From Euglena gracilis (taxonomy: Eukaryota; Euglenida; Euglenophyceae; Euglenales), in contig CP154956.1 in assembly GCA_039621445.1 (NCBI GenBank), positions 94,926,406-94,990,405 of the forward strand: 64,000 bases of DNA, in the 5' to 3' direction. The translations under genes and the position numbers were made by a program. The notes beneath the pieces were generated by a model. The model made no database searches. It was not told where the DNA came from and saw nothing but the letters and a program-made list of their open reading frames with translations. Of the stretch, positions 34,952 to 46,429 are shown one piece after another. The stretch's first letter is position 1. Each line of letters begins with the position of its first letter.

Positions 34952-35120
34952 CGCGCTTCAGCTGGTAGGCGTGGAAGTCGGGGAAGCGGGCGGCGGGCCA
35001 CGGGAGGGCCGGCAGGGCAGCCACGGCGGCCAGGGCGGCCACCTGGCGGGACACGACGTGCTCGCCCTCCCCCTGCTCTACCACCTCCTTGCCCCGGCTG
35101 CACGCCGCAGCCAGGCGGGG
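34952..35120 (-). CDS. Exon 23: LPALPWPAARFPDFHAY block
   Basis: Starts after CACCCCAG, ends CGCG|GTGTGA. Contains KEVVEQGEGEHVVSRQVAAL and LPALPWPAARFPDFHAYQLK; the 'LPxFPWxxxxFPDYxxY' block is recalled from the family. The donor lies 15 bp from the end of the element at 34,651-34,936. Confidence 0.88.
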
Positions 35121-35621
35121 CTGGGGTGGGGTGTGGGCGATCGGGCTCTGTGCGTGGCACAACTTTTGCACTTTTTTATCGGACCGGGTTCGATGCCCAG
35201 GTCGGCCTCACTGGGCTCTTCGGCCAGCGACCGTCATCAAAGAACAACCCTTATAAGAAAAGGCAACCATCCTCTCCTGTGCAGACCACCCTGGGGGGCA
35301 ATTGGGACTCGTCCTGCACTTGCTAAATTGTGGCGGCGTGGTTTTTAAAGGTGGGCTTACGTTGCATTGACCTTGAAAGGTCACACACGCCATTTTTAGG
35401 ACCTGGGGAATGAGTACGGTACCCCCACCAGGCCAGGGAGGGACAGGTGGGGACTCTCTGGGGTCCAAATTTTTTTCGCTGCTTCGGACTAAACAACAGG
35501 GGCATCCACGCCCGCCCCCCCCAAAACCAGGGTCCAACATTAAGAAAACCTCTTCCCTCCTCCAGGGTTTCAGGTAAAATGCATGCATAAATAACCCCAA
35601 AGGGATCCGTGGTCAATAAAC

Positions 35622-36095
35622 CCCCCCCCAAAAATAAGACCCGGGTCTTATTTTTGGGTCCGTTGCTGGAAGCCTCCAGGGGGGGTCTTATTTTTGGGGG
35701 GGGTCTTATTTGACCCCCCCCAAAATTGGATTTTTTCTTGACCGACCCGGGCCCGAAAAAACACCATTTTTCAGGTTCCCGAGAGTGCTAATTTTTTTCC
35801 TTCGGCGCTTCGCGCCATGTGTAAATTGGTGTAACTTGACATTTACCCTTTTTGTTCCACTTCAAAAAACTGAAATTTTTTGAAATTTCATCATTTTTGT
35901 GCATGAAATTGGGGTTTTTGGTAATTTTTCAGGGGAAAATTTCACCGTCCCCGGCGCTTCGCGCCGTCAAGGGGGGTCTTATTTATGGGGGGGGTCTTAT
36001 TTTTGGATTTTTGCTCGATCGGCCCAGGGGGGGTCTTATTTTTGGGGGGGGTCTTATTTTTGGGGGGGGCCTTATTTTTGGGGGGGGGTTAACGA
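35622..36095. repeat. G/C-run TIR element, ATAAGACC class
   Basis: CCCCCCCCAAAAATAAGACC at the left, GGGGGCCTTATTTTTGGGGG at the right; GGGTCCGTTGCTGGAA and two GGCGC-TTC-GCGCC hairpins (35,804-35,816 and 35,952-35,966). Relatives at 37,025-37,400, 49,731-50,110 and 58,997-59,405. Confidence 0.7.
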
Positions 36096-36247
36096 AAAGG
36101 TGTTGGATGGATATTTTCTCTTTATTTTTTTAATAAAAAAGCTCACAATGCTGTATGCAAAAGGAGCAATGCTTGCATCAACTAATTATTCAACCAGATT
36201 AAAACTTGAATCACAATTATCACTGGAATCACTGGAACAAAACATTT

Positions 36248-36295
<48 letters not shown>

Positions 36296-36296
36296 T
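36248..36296. repeat. (TA)n microsatellite
   Basis: Over 20 TA units about 30 bp beyond exon 22. Confidence 0.9.
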
Positions 36297-36326
36297 GATT
36301 ATTTTTTTACAGGTGCAGAACTGCAT

Positions 36327-36433
36327 TGCCCGCAGGTCGCCATGTGTGTCTCCTGGGTGGCTGAGGCTTGCCCAGCGTGCCAGCCTGAGGTGGAAGTAGC
36401 GGCACAGAAGTTGGGCCAGGGACTGGGTGCAGT
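36327..36433 (-). CDS. Exon 22: SLAQLLCRYFHLRLARW segment
   Basis: Starts after CCCCGCAG with DCTQSLAQLLCRYFHLRLAR (first codon shared with exon 21). The end shown uses ATG|CAG by the NNNCAG rule and fits the phase of exon 23. An ordinary donor at ACCT|GTAAAA, 16 nt further, does not fit that phase. Confidence 0.75.
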
Positions 36434-36865
36434 CTGCGGGGACGGGCAGAAGGACTCCCGGTCATGCAAACACCACTGCGCAGCACTCCCGGGTCAGATG
36501 GCGGAGAATTGGGAATGCGACCATTCTGTCTTTCATGGAACACCGAAAGTGCCAGAATCAAAAAAATATGTATGCCCCGCCTGGCCAAATCGCCAGCGGT
36601 CGTGTGGTTCGACATCCAGTCACTGTCGACATGGCGACGGGGTCGAATCACACCGTTCAACACCTGTTTGTCAAAATAGATTCCGATGCCCACCTGAATC
36701 TATTCAGATCAATGGAAATGAATCCACCCCGGGGATCCCAATGTTTTGCGCTTTTCCCATACGTTCTCGAAGGTCTCCTGAGCGTGGGTATTCCCCACCT
36801 CCTCGGGGTGAGCAACCCACCCCACCACACGCCCACTGCCACACCGGTGCTTCCAATGGAGAGAC

Positions 36866-37015
36866 CGACCGCCCCCTTCAGCAGCTGGTAGAGGAACAGG
36901 AAGCCCAGCTGGCGGTTCGAGCCGGACTCGTCGTCCGCCACCAGCTCGTCCTTCCACAGGAGCTCCAGCGTCTTGGTGGTGTCCAGCCGATCGCGGGTCG
37001 GGCACCTCCGGCCGG
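36866..37015 (-). CDS. Exon 21: LGFLFLYQLLKG block
   Basis: Starts after ACCCAAG and ends GTCG|GTCTCT. Contains TTKTLELLWKDELVADDE and RQLGFLFLYQLLKGAV; the 'GFxFLYxLLxG' block is family-typical. Phases match exons 20 and 22. Confidence 0.85.
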
Positions 37016-37024
37016 CTTGGGTAC

Positions 37025-37400
37025 CTCCAAAACCCTCGAAATAAGCCCCGGGGCTTATTTTGGGATTTTTTCTCGACCGACCAGGGCCCGAAAAAAACCC
37101 ACCATTTTTCACGTTCCCCTCAAAAAACTAAGAATTTTACTTCGGCGCTTCGGGCCATATGGAAATTGACACGAGTTGGCATTCAGCATATTCTTTTTGC
37201 ACTTCAAAATCCGAAAATCTTTGAAATTTCATCATTTTCCTGCCCGAAATTGGGGTTTCTGATAATTTTTCAATTTTTCAGCGAAAAATTTCACCGTCCA
37301 TGGCGCTTCGGCCTTCAGAGGGTCATATATTTTTGGGAGGGTCTCATTTTGGATTTTTGGTCGATCGGTCCAGGGGGGGGGGGCTTATTTTGGGGGTTTA
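37025..37400. repeat. G/C-run TIR element, ATAAG class
   Basis: Diverged relative of 35,622-36,095 with AAAATCCGAAAATCTTTGAA and GGCGCTTCGGGCC. It begins inside about 10 bp of exon 21's acceptor region. Confidence 0.6.
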
Positions 37401-37749
37401 CATGCCATCGAGGGTGGAACTCCACATTCCTCCCATACAATTGCAACAGTCATTCCCCCTACCAGGAGTTGTCACCTGAGGAACCCTGTAACACAACCCT
37501 CTAGAGTTTGAGAGGTTTATTGCATGCAATGAAATGGCCAAAATTAGCGAAATCCAACAAAGTTAGCGAAATCCAGATGTGCGCAATATGGAAGAAAGCG
37601 AAACTCCACAGAAAACGTTGTTGAACGAGTACAAAGCATGTTGAATTCTCTTCAACGCATTTTCCAAAAAATGGGAAGGCTGGAGAGAAAGATCCATGGG
37701 AACCCCTGCACCACACTTTTGTTTTTTTATTTACGTTTGTAATTGTGTG

Positions 37750-37925
37750 TGCATTTACATACATTACATTTACATACATTTACATGCATACATACATGCA
37801 TGCATACATACATGCATACATACATACATACACACATACAAACAAACATACATACATACATAAATACATCATACATATACGCACACATAAATACATGCAT
37901 GCATGCATGCATACATATGCAACGT
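37750..37925. repeat. (TACA)n microsatellite, interrupted
   Basis: TACATACATTTACATACA variants. In the 2.7-kb intron between exons 20 and 21. Confidence 0.85.
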
Positions 37926-38144
37926 AATTTGAGAGAGGGGTTTATATACAGAGAGACAGAAAGACATACACACATACATACAGAGGTTCATACATGCCAA
38001 GGGGGAAACACAACATGGACCTTCAAAAATGGCGGCGCAAAAAAGAAAAACAAGCAAAAAAAGTGCAAAAAAAACCCGCAAAAAATGCAAATGCATATAA
38101 AATCCTTTCGGAGCTTTCATTGAGTGTGCTGGGACAGGAAGAAT

Positions 38145-38480
38145 TTTATGCTTCAGGACCGCCCTGATTCCCATGCACCCATTCCAGATTGTTATTCTCG
38201 CTTCATATCACTGCATTCATTAAACAATGAGAATTCAGAAACACGAGGAAAAATGGCTGAAGAAAATGGACATATTTTGGCAAAAAACGGTCAAGTTTGG
38301 GGAACAAAATTGATTTCTGGCATCCTTGGATCGCCCATCCACCCAAAAACGGTTAAAAAAAATGTGTTTTCAACTATTTAGGTTTTTGAACCTGTTCGAT
38401 CCCAGGATCAACCGTTGGCTAGCCCTTAGGCCTAAGGGCGGTACTCAAGGGCGGCCCTTAATGAAAAAAAATAATCCCGT
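38145..38480. repeat. CAGGGCGG-family remnant
   Basis: GGACCGCCCTGATTCC at the left is in inverted sense; then CATCCTTGGATCGCCCATCC and GGGCGGTACTCAAGGGCGG. Probably two overlapping fragments. Confidence 0.5.
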
Positions 38481-38535
38481 CCCTTGTGCACTGCTCTGAT
38501 GGGAGGAATGGCTCAGATACATGGATGCTTGCATG

Positions 38536-38750
38536 TATATATACACATACATACATACATACATACATACATACATACATACATACATACATACATACAT
38601 ACATACATACATACATACATACATACATACATACATACATACATACATACATACATACATACATACATACATACATACATAGATACAGACAAACATACGT
38701 ACATAGATACATACATACATACATACATACAAACATACATACATACAATG
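38536..38750. repeat. (TACA)n microsatellite, long
   Basis: ACATACATACATAC for about 200 bp; the foldback element at 38,744 begins in its right end. Confidence 0.9.
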
Positions 38751-39565
38751 TGCCAAGTAAATTTTAAGACCCAAATGCCAAGCAAATTTTCAGACCCTGA
38801 GAAAATCGAAAAAAAATGATGGCACCCCGCACTCCACAGTACCATCCGGAATCACCTCCCAGAGTTGAGAGCAATGGTGGAGAGGTGCTTTGACAGGCGA
38901 CTGTTACTGCTTAGTGCCTGATTGCACCACTGTGGTATTGCAGAACAGCAGAAATACAATTTGGCACCCAGTGTTGTAGATGAAAATTTGCTGTTGCACA
39001 GGTTTGCACAAACAAAACAAGGACATCGAAATGGATCACCTTTGGCGAATTTCAATGGACTTCTCAGACACAAAATTTTGGTGAAACTGGTAATGCCATC
39101 CACTGTGAACAGTCCAAGAAAACTCAATCTGAGAGCCTGGAAAGCAAAAATGTCCGGGGTGCCCATTTCAAGCTGTCAACTCCCCTCACCCCACCCGGAC
39201 AGGCAATTGTGCACGGAGGAAGCCTGATTCTAGCTGGATTGCAGTGAATGCGGTTTGCAAAAGCCGTCTTTTTCCAAAATGATGTGTCCAAAAGGTCTTC
39301 GGTGGTGCCATCGGGAACTGAACAGTCACAATCGCCTGTCAAAAGCACCCCTCCAACATTGCTCTCAACTCTGGGAGGTGATTCCGGATGGCACTGTGGA
39401 GTGTGGGGTGCTATCATTTTTTCAATTATTTCAGGGTCTGAAAATTTGCTTGGCACTTGGGTCTGAAAATTTACTTGCCACTTGGGTCTGAAAATTTACT
39501 TGGCACTTGGGTCTGAAAATTTACTTGGCACTTGGGGTCTGAAAATTTACTTGGCACACTGTACA
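38744..39565. repeat. Foldback element next to a (TACA)n tract
   Basis: Ends TACAATGTGCCAAGTAAATT and (reverse complement) TACAGTGTGCCAAGTAAATT, with a longer inverted match (about 38,745-38,880 against 39,350-39,480) that includes GGAATCACCTCCCAGAGTTG. At the right end a 24-bp unit (CTTGGGTCTGAAAATTTACT...) is repeated about four times. No recognisable protein in the middle. Confidence 0.7.
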
Positions 39566-39679
39566 TGCGCATGTATGTGCGCATATACAGTTTTCAGTGT
39601 ACTGTATCTTGGCTCATGCCATTCCTGTCCATTGCGTTGAATCTCCGACCGCATCAGCCATCGGCGGTGGCCGAGTCAC

Positions 39680-39776
39680 CCGGAGGGTTGTACTGCAGGC
39701 GCTGCAGGGACGTTCCTTGGGAGTACAGGAAGTTCTGCCGCAGCAGGCATAGGCGGAGCCACGGGTCCCCACCGGC
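39680..39776 (-). CDS. Exon 20: DPWLRLCLLRQNFLY segment
   Basis: 32 codons plus one base between TTCCCAG and CCG G|GTGACT. Contains AGGDPWLRLCLLRQNFLYSQ and LQRLQYNPP. The leftover base matches the phase of exon 21. Confidence 0.8.
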
Positions 39777-39904
39777 CTGGGAAGGCAGGGAGGGAGGGTG
39801 GAATGGGGTCGTCTGACACGCACAGGGAGGAGAGAACAATGCCGGTGCTGATGTGGTGTTGTGAAAAAGCATATCTCACAAATGGAAAAAGAAATTGGGA
39901 AAAT

Positions 39905-40131
39905 AAATTGGGAATTTTTCGGCAAGAACAGGTCGACATCGGGGAAAAAAGTGATTCCTGGGTGGACCATCGCCCATCCACCCAAATCATCAAACGATGT
40001 GTGTTTGAACATTTTAATTTTGGACCCTGTTCAAGTCCCAGTCTGGTTCTTGGCTGGCCCTTTGGCCGAAAGGGGGGGCGGTCCTTAAGAAAATAAAAAA
40101 AAACCTTTCCTGTCCCTTAAGGACCACCCTG
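39905..40131. repeat. CAGGGCGG-family remnant near exon 20
   Basis: Right end TTAAGGACCACCCTG; central GGACCATCGCCCATCCACCC; left end not found. Followed directly by an ATAACACC-class repeat. Confidence 0.55.
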
Positions 40132-40135
40132 CAAA

Positions 40136-40345
40136 TAACACCCCCCCCCCCGGTGTGTTATTTGGGCACCCGAACTGGGGCCCCAGGGGGGGGGGTGTTA
40201 TTTGGGTGTGTGTGTGGTATTTTCACATGGAAAACCAAAGGAAAACGGGGGGGGGGTGTTATTTGGGCCCTGGAAATCGGCCCGGGTGTGTTATTTGGGG
40301 GGGATGTTATTTGAGGGGGGGGGTTATTTGGGGGGGGGGGTTACT
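40136..40345. repeat. G/C-run element, ATAACACC class
   Basis: AAATAACACCCCCCC then repeated GTGTTATTTGGG units and GGGGGGGGTTATTTGGGGGG. A shorter relative lies at 14,391-14,490. Confidence 0.6.
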
Positions 40346-41130
40346 GTATCACATTGTTCATATATGTCATATTTTAATAACAAAGTTATTGGTATTGGCA
40401 AACACGCAGTGATAAAAACATGTCAGAGGCAGGGGTGCTCCTTGTAAAGGACAGGGCATTCAGAGCTGCAAGTTTGTAGATTTTTTGTGAGCATTCTGTC
40501 CATGTCACTGCTTACCGACCCCTCCCAGGGGGGGGGGCAGACATTTTTCGACGGAAACAGGTCGACATTAGAAAAAAATTGATTCCTGGCATCCTTATAT
40601 CGCCAAACCAGCCAAAACCTCAAAAAATGTGGTTGGCAACTTTTTGGTTCGACCCAGTTTGGGCCAACCGCATCCATATGATGTGGCAATGCGTGCACCA
40701 TACGTGCGCGATGGTGTGCATCATGTACCCGTGATGTGCACACGTACATCGTTTGGGTTTATATGCTTTTTGTGGAGGATGTGCATCAGGTTCGTCTTTG
40801 AGAGTCAGGAACAGACTTCTATTTAAGCCACCGGGGGGGGGTCCCCCACGTAGCTTGGCGTAAGACCCTCCGGGGGGACACCCCCAAAAGCGGGCTGTCT
40901 GGCATTTCCTAAAGATTTCGGTGCCGAAACTCATACCCAGGTCTGGCCTGGGACCTCCCCCCGTGGGGGGGGGGGTGGTCCGGCCGCGGACCCCCAGCAG
41001 GGTCTTCTGGTTTAAAGAAGCCTGACCCGAAAAATTCTTCATATAGTTATTTTAATTTTACAATGTCTGCCTCCACCCCCTTTGTGATAAAGGGCCAACA
41101 ACGAGCCGCCCCCCCCCCCTCCCCCCACAC

Positions 41131-41328
41131 CTGGACTGGGGCCGGGTGCTGCACGACCTCCCCGTCCCCCGCGGCGAGCGCCTTCAGCTGCGCGAGGCGG
41201 TTGCGGATGGCGGGTGTGGCCTTCTCTGTGCGGACGAGCAGGTCCAGCTCCTCCTCCGGGCTGAGCCGGCACTCCGCGGAGACGTGCGCCCATTTCGCGA
41301 GGTACCGGTCCAGCTCTCGGTGCATCTC
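41131..41328 (-). CDS. Exon 19: HVSAECRLSPEEELDLL block
   Basis: 66 codons between GACGGCAG and GTCCAG|GTGTGG. Contains MHRELDRYLAKWAHVSAECR and LSPEEELDLLVRTEK, again a strong family signature, followed by a helix with RLAQLKALAAGDG. Joins exon 18 in phase 0. Confidence 0.92.
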
Positions 41329-41953
41329 CTGCCGTCGCGGGGGGGGGGGGCTGGTTGGCGGTTGGCGGTTGGCGGTTGGGGTTGGCGGTTAGCTGGTGCG
41401 TCTCTTGCCATATGCGTGGGTGGTCGGTCGTCCCTCTGGGGAACAATCCAAGCCATCTTCCGGTTCAAAATAAAAATGGCCGTTCACTGCTCAGCACAAC
41501 CTGAACGCAACCGTCCAGATTGCAGAATTGTGTTGCGAGTCATGACCATTTGTGTGATTGAGATATACCACTTGGAAAATTTTTTCCAAATCGTGCTGCT
41601 GTCATGCGCCTGCCGTGTGCAGAGTCCAACCATAAATGCAACGATGGAGGTGGCTTGATGAACGTGGTGCGTATGCGGCTTTGATAATATAAGGTTGCAT
41701 TGCTGTGGTCGGTGCATCCCCATAATTGTAGTTGGTGCGGTGAATGACTCGCTTTTTTGCTGAGGTGGACAACAAAATACAAAGAAAAAAACCTTTATTA
41801 TTTTAAAAAACCTTAATTGTTTTTCTCTGTGGATGACAGAAAAAAATTTTTTCTTCTTTGGGGCATGTTCTTTCAGATAATAATTTTTTGGGGGGTGACA
41901 CTTCACCGCTCCCATTGCAACCGTTGGACATACGGGAGGGGGGGGCTACACAC

Positions 41954-42082
41954 CCAGCCCGCTTTGTTCTCGCTGTACAAGACGGCCAGGTTCAGCCGCA
42001 GGCGGCAGGCGTGGGCGTCGGGGTGGTTGTCCGGCACGTCGGAGGTCAGTGTCCGGGCGAACTGGCTGAAGACCCACTGCTC
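41954..42082 (-). CDS. Exon 18: EQWVFSQF...HPDAHACRL block
   Basis: 43 codons between CTGACAG and GGCTGG|GTGTGT. Contains EQWVFSQFARTLTSDVPDNH then PDAHACRLRLNLAVLYSEN. 'HPDAHACRLKL' is a strong recalled signature of the family's scaffold. Phase 0 at both ends. Confidence 0.92.
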
Positions 42083-42592
42083 CTGTCAGGGGGGCGGGGG
42101 AGTGGGGGTGTCCATGCGTGGTTGGCTGAGTGTCGGGGCGTGCCACCCCCTGGGGAGGGGGTTACCAGATGGGCTTCAGGGGTGTATGCAAAGGCCTGGT
42201 GGGGGGTCGACCCGCCCCCCACCACAGCACCCGGAAAAAGAAACTTCTTTTGGCGCCGAAGACAGACCGAATAATCTGCGCCCCCGAAAATGTGGGAAAC
42301 CTTGGTGGGGGGTTGTTGGACTCCCTCCACCCACCAGGATGGGGGGGGGGTGGTCGACCCCCCCCCCCACCAACCACCCAGGGATTCCTGTATAACCCTG
42401 ATGGGCTGTACGGCCCATCAGCCCGCCCCAAAGGCCCCAAAGGGGGGTTTATAAATGGTGGGGAAGAATAAGCCAAAGCTTAGTGTTTACTGGAAAGGGT
42501 ACACAACAATGGTTGTCTCACTATGAGGAGCCCTGAGGGGCCTTAACACAATATTTGTGCATTTCTTTTAATGGTCTTCACTCAGAGGTCGG

Positions 42593-43425
42593 CATACTGT
42601 CCCAGTAAAAAAATACAAACCGGAAAAAATAAAAACTGAAAAAATACAAACTTACTAAATAAAAACCAGCCAACCCTCCAGGAAGCAATGCAAATGCATG
42701 GAAGCACATGAAATCGCGGCCAAGAGTCTCAGTGAACGGTGGGATATGGAAAAGGAAGTAGGTCAGCGTCGTCGGCAGCAGAAGATTCTGCTGCCTCCAG
42801 GGCCAGAAACATCACACGGCATGCATTAATGCGTGCCTCTTCCTGTGCCCGAAGATTGACCAACGCTGGAACCGAACAACCCAAATCCCAAAGAGCAGTC
42901 GGAATTCTTGGTGGCTGATGGAAAAGAACCGCCGCAAGAAAACTGGCATCCCAACACAACAAAACAACCTCTTGTGTTAACTCGTCAATAGCGCGGCTGA
43001 AAAAATGATACATTCTTTGCTTCATCGGTGGCATGGAAAAAAAGCACGCTTGCTGAACAGCATCTGTTGTTGTTAGAGTTGCCCATGTTGCACCGCACTT
43101 GGCTGGTGGTGCTTCTTGGTTTTTTGAAAATGATACAGCCAGGTTTTGGTTGTCCCTTCCGGCACCTGGGTGACAGGTATATTATTTTGGGCAAAATTTT
43201 TTTGGGGGGTTCCATGGAATTAACTGTGGAGAGGAGAGAAAATTTGCTTGACCATCCTAGCCCTGCCACCTTCTCGGCCGGCCAAGCGAGAAAATATCAA
43301 AGAGCCGTTGGCTGGCAGGGCTTTTGAAAGGAAAAAAAAGGAAAAAATACAAACTTACAAAATAAAAACCAGAGAGGGCCGAGTTTTTATTTATTATGGT
43401 TTGTATTTTTTACTGGGACAGTATG
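42593..43425. mobile_element. TIR element CATACTGTCCCAGTAAAA with a small ORF
   Basis: CATACTGTCCCAGTAAAAAA at the left, inverted copy at the right, continuing ATACAAACC. Inside, on the minus strand at 42,729-43,034, is a 101-codon ATG frame with LTQEVVLLCWDASFLAAVLF; I cannot name it and it may be chance. It lies in the intron between exons 17 and 18. Confidence 0.6.
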
Positions 43426-44469
43426 GTGTACATCTGTTTTGTTTTTTGGTGGTGCTACGGATGATCCTTGGCAGATTTTGGCCCTGTTTCTTCTTCTTTG
43501 GCCCTGGTTGAGCGGGGGGCTTTGGTAGGGGCTTGGCTCGGTTGCCGCCCGAACATGGTGCCATTCAGGAAAAAGCAGAATTTTTTTTGGGTGAATGTAA
43601 CACTTTTTTCACCAGAAATCCTCAACTTTGGACAAAAATTGAGATTTTTTGGGAAAATAGGAAAAACGAAAAAATTTTGCATCAAATTGGTATCTGACCG
43701 CAGTTTGCACTTGAAGGCCAAAAGTTTACCATGAGGTTGATTTGTTGGCATTCTCCTGGTGGCTCACCTCCTTTGGGCCTTTGGGGCATGGCTCTGGATG
43801 ATACCATTCAACTACTGGGATACTCTACCATTGGGATACAGGCATAAAACGTGAAAACCAAAAAACAAAAACAAAAAAGCCCATTCTTGAGGATGGCACA
43901 CGCGCAAACACATACATTTGCTGTGATCAAGAACCCAATTAATTTTCACAGAGTCCTGGTTTCTTTGCTTTGAATCTAGATATATGCACCTGTAAAGAAA
44001 TCTAGATTTTGATGGGCAATCTTGGCCGCCTAAAAGAACCCCCGAATAAGAACCCCCCAAATAGGACCCCCAAATAGGACCCCCCAAATGTGTGTGTTGT
44101 AGGTATGCATGTGCGTGTGTGCGTGCGTGCGTGTGCGTGTGCGTGTGCGTGTGTTTGCATGCGTGTGACCCACTGAAGGGTGAATCAGAGAGGATGGTGA
44201 AAAAATTCCCTGAAAAATTGCTCAAAATCTGAATTTAGGGACAAAAAATGATGGAAAAATTCTTATTCGTAACATGTGGAATTTCGAGCCCAAAATTTGC
44301 ATGGCGTGGAGCGCCGAAGGAAAATTTTTTGGTGTTTTTGGGACCCTCAAAAAACGATGATTTTTGAGGCCTGGTTGGCCAAGAAAAATTTCAACCCCCC
44401 TAAACGAGACCTTCCTCTGGAGGTTTCCAGCAACAGACCCAAAAGTAACTTTTGGGGGGGTTATGGCAT

Positions 44470-44850
44470 AACCCCCCCCCCCAAATACAAAACCCCCCGG
44501 TTTTATATTTGGGCGGAAATTTCAAGACCACACGGGGGGTTTGATATTTGGGGGGGTTTTTATTTTCAGTCGGAAAGATCAACTTCTTGGCGGGATCCAG
44601 TAATCACTTTTTAGATCCAAAATCACAAATACGCCCACCCTTGGGGGTCCAAAAATTTCACTTTTCGGGCGAAGGAGCAATTTTCACACGTTTTTGGTTA
44701 AAATTGCTCCCAAATCTGCCAAAAATCACAATTTCAGGAGAGATTTTGTCGAACCGTTTTTCTTCCGGCGCTTCGCGCCGGAGGGGGGTTTATATTTGGG
44801 CGGGATTTCAAGGTCCTCAGGGGGGTTTTATATTTGGGGGGGTTTACATC
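44470..44850. repeat. G/C-run TIR element, ATACAAAACC class
   Basis: Same plan as 27,640-28,055: CGGAAATTTCAAGACC, CTTCTTGGCGGGATCCAGT, CGCCCACCCTTGGGGGTCC and a CCGGCGC-TTC-GCGCCGG hairpin at 44,765-44,781 in the same order. Confidence 0.7.
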
Positions 44851-44895
44851 CAAGTGGGATTTGAATGCCAGGTCTCCCACAGAGGGTCGACACAC

Positions 44896-44964
44896 CTCCG
44901 CAGTAAACTTCGTGTCCACGCTGCAGGCTTCGATGAGCCCAGCTGCGGCGCGTCCGGGGCTTTG
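44896..44964 (-). CDS. Exon 17: LIEACSVDTKFTAE segment
   Basis: 23 codons between GGCACCAG and GCGGAG|GTGTGT, phase 0 at both ends. Reads AAAGLIEACSVDTKFTAE and runs into exon 18 as TAE|EQWVFSQF, matching the family pattern 'SCxxDTxLxxEEQW'. Confidence 0.85.
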
Positions 44965-45261
44965 CTGGTGCCAAATTGTAGAATATCTTACCGGAACTGT
45001 TGTCGCCACAAACACAAAATGTGGTTGGAAACCAAACGACGACACAACAAACAGAACAAACACACCATCATGCGCGCGCACACACACATATGGTACATAT
45101 GTGCGCGCGTACGAATGCACACACACACAACATACACAACAAACATAACACACACACACACACGCAACACACGCGCGTGTGAGCCACATGCAGAATAGCT
45201 TCCTTGACCTCGAGGCTTGCCATCCTATCGTCATCGTGGGGTCAGCAGGGCCCCAAGCGAC

Positions 45262-45432
45262 GTGGTCGAACTTCATGAAGCGCAGCAGAGCAAGGTACAG
45301 CGTGGCGCTGAGGGAGGGTGGGAGGAGGAACGTGCGGCTCGGGTGGACCGGGTAGAGGTAGAACGGCGTGCCCACCACCTCCTGCCACCCGAGGGAGGCC
45401 CGGTCATAGACCAGCTCCGCGGCGAAGGGGTC
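45262..45432 (-). CDS. Exon 16: conserved YLYPVHPSRTFLLPPSL block
   Basis: 57 codons. Contains ELVYDRASLGWQEVV, then FYLYPVHPSRTFLLPPSLSA and LYLALLRFM. This Y-L-Y-P-V-H block is one of the strongest family signatures here. Start by CTGNNNNN (CTG GCCCC|GAC), end at GACCAC|GTCGCT. Confidence 0.9.
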
Positions 45433-45654
45433 GGGGCCAGCGGGCCGCGTTGTTCGCATGTGCATGTGTGCGGTATGTTGTGGTGTGTGTGTCTGCGTGC
45501 GTGCCTGCGTGGGTGCGTGCGCATGTGTGTGCTGCTGGGCTGGGTGTGTCTGTGTGCATGTGGGTGGGTGCGCGTGGGCAGGTGCTTGTGGTGTATGTGG
45601 GTGTATGTGGGTGGTGTGGGTGGGTGGGTGGGTCGGTGTGGGTGGGTGTGCACA

Positions 45655-45862
45655 AAAAATGGCCATATTTGTATAATAAAAAAAAGTCGACATCGGGAAA
45701 AAATGATTTCTGGCATCCCTGGACCATCGCCCATCCACCAAAACCATCAAAAAAATGGGGGGTTCGGCTTTTTTTCTCGAACCTGTTCGACCCCCTAAAT
45801 GGCCCTTGGGCTCAGGGCTGGCTGACCCTTGGGCTCAGGGCGGTCCTTACAGGGAAGCCCTC
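45655..45862. repeat. CAGGGCGG-family remnant
   Basis: GTCGACATCGGGAAAAAATG, CCCTGGACCATCGCCCATCC and CAGGGCGGTCCTTACAGG. A second fragment follows to about 46,165. In the intron between exons 15 and 16. Confidence 0.5.
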
Positions 45863-46306
45863 TGTATCCAAATGCGCACCCTGGGACATGTCCAATGCGC
45901 AAAAAGGCTGACCAATATGAGCTTCCCCTGAAAACAAGGAGTTCCCAAAAATTAAAAAGAAATGCAAATTGAAAATTAAAAAAGTGCTTCGACACATTCA
46001 ACGAAAAAATCCACAGGAAGATGGGTGAAATATCAGAGATTTCTTTCCAAAAACGGTTGATAATCAAAAAAAATTAAACCATCCGCCCATTCACCCAAAA
46101 ACATCGAAAAATACACTTTTTGTCAGCTTGGTTTTTCGACCCTTGCTCTAACCCCACACCTTTGGCTGGCACTTTGGGGGAAAATCTTATGCACTGGCTG
46201 CCCCAAAGAGGGTCAAAATATGAAAACAGAGACTGCCACAATTTTGACTGGAAAAAGTCCCAGGTTCCATTCTCCGACGCTTGGGCATCCGGCAGATGGC
46301 TGGGTC

Positions 46307-46429
46307 GGCCCCCTGAGCGCGGATCACCTCGGGGCGGTAGCAGTCGTGGTTGGGCAGCATCAGCATCAGCTCGTGGGCGGGGTTCTCAAGCAGAAGGAAT
46401 TGGTCGGTGGTGGTTGGGGGCTGGCCTGC
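46307..46429 (-). CDS. Exon 15: FLLLENPAHELMLMLPN segment
   Basis: 41 codons after GTGAGCCAG. Contains DQFLLLENPAHELMLMLPNH and DCYRPEVIRAQGA. The end is placed where GAC CCC follows naturally in exon 16; a CAG lies 4 nt on rather than 3, so the border is uncertain by one base. Confidence 0.75.

Noticed and set aside
36342-37169. Plus-strand frame of 275 codons
   Set aside because: Antisense to exons 21 and 22, which match the family in phase; the plus-strand product has no recognisable feature.
38852-39166. Minus frame inside the foldback element as a transposase
   Set aside because: No catalytic pattern and no similarity I can name; the reverse strand is equally open.
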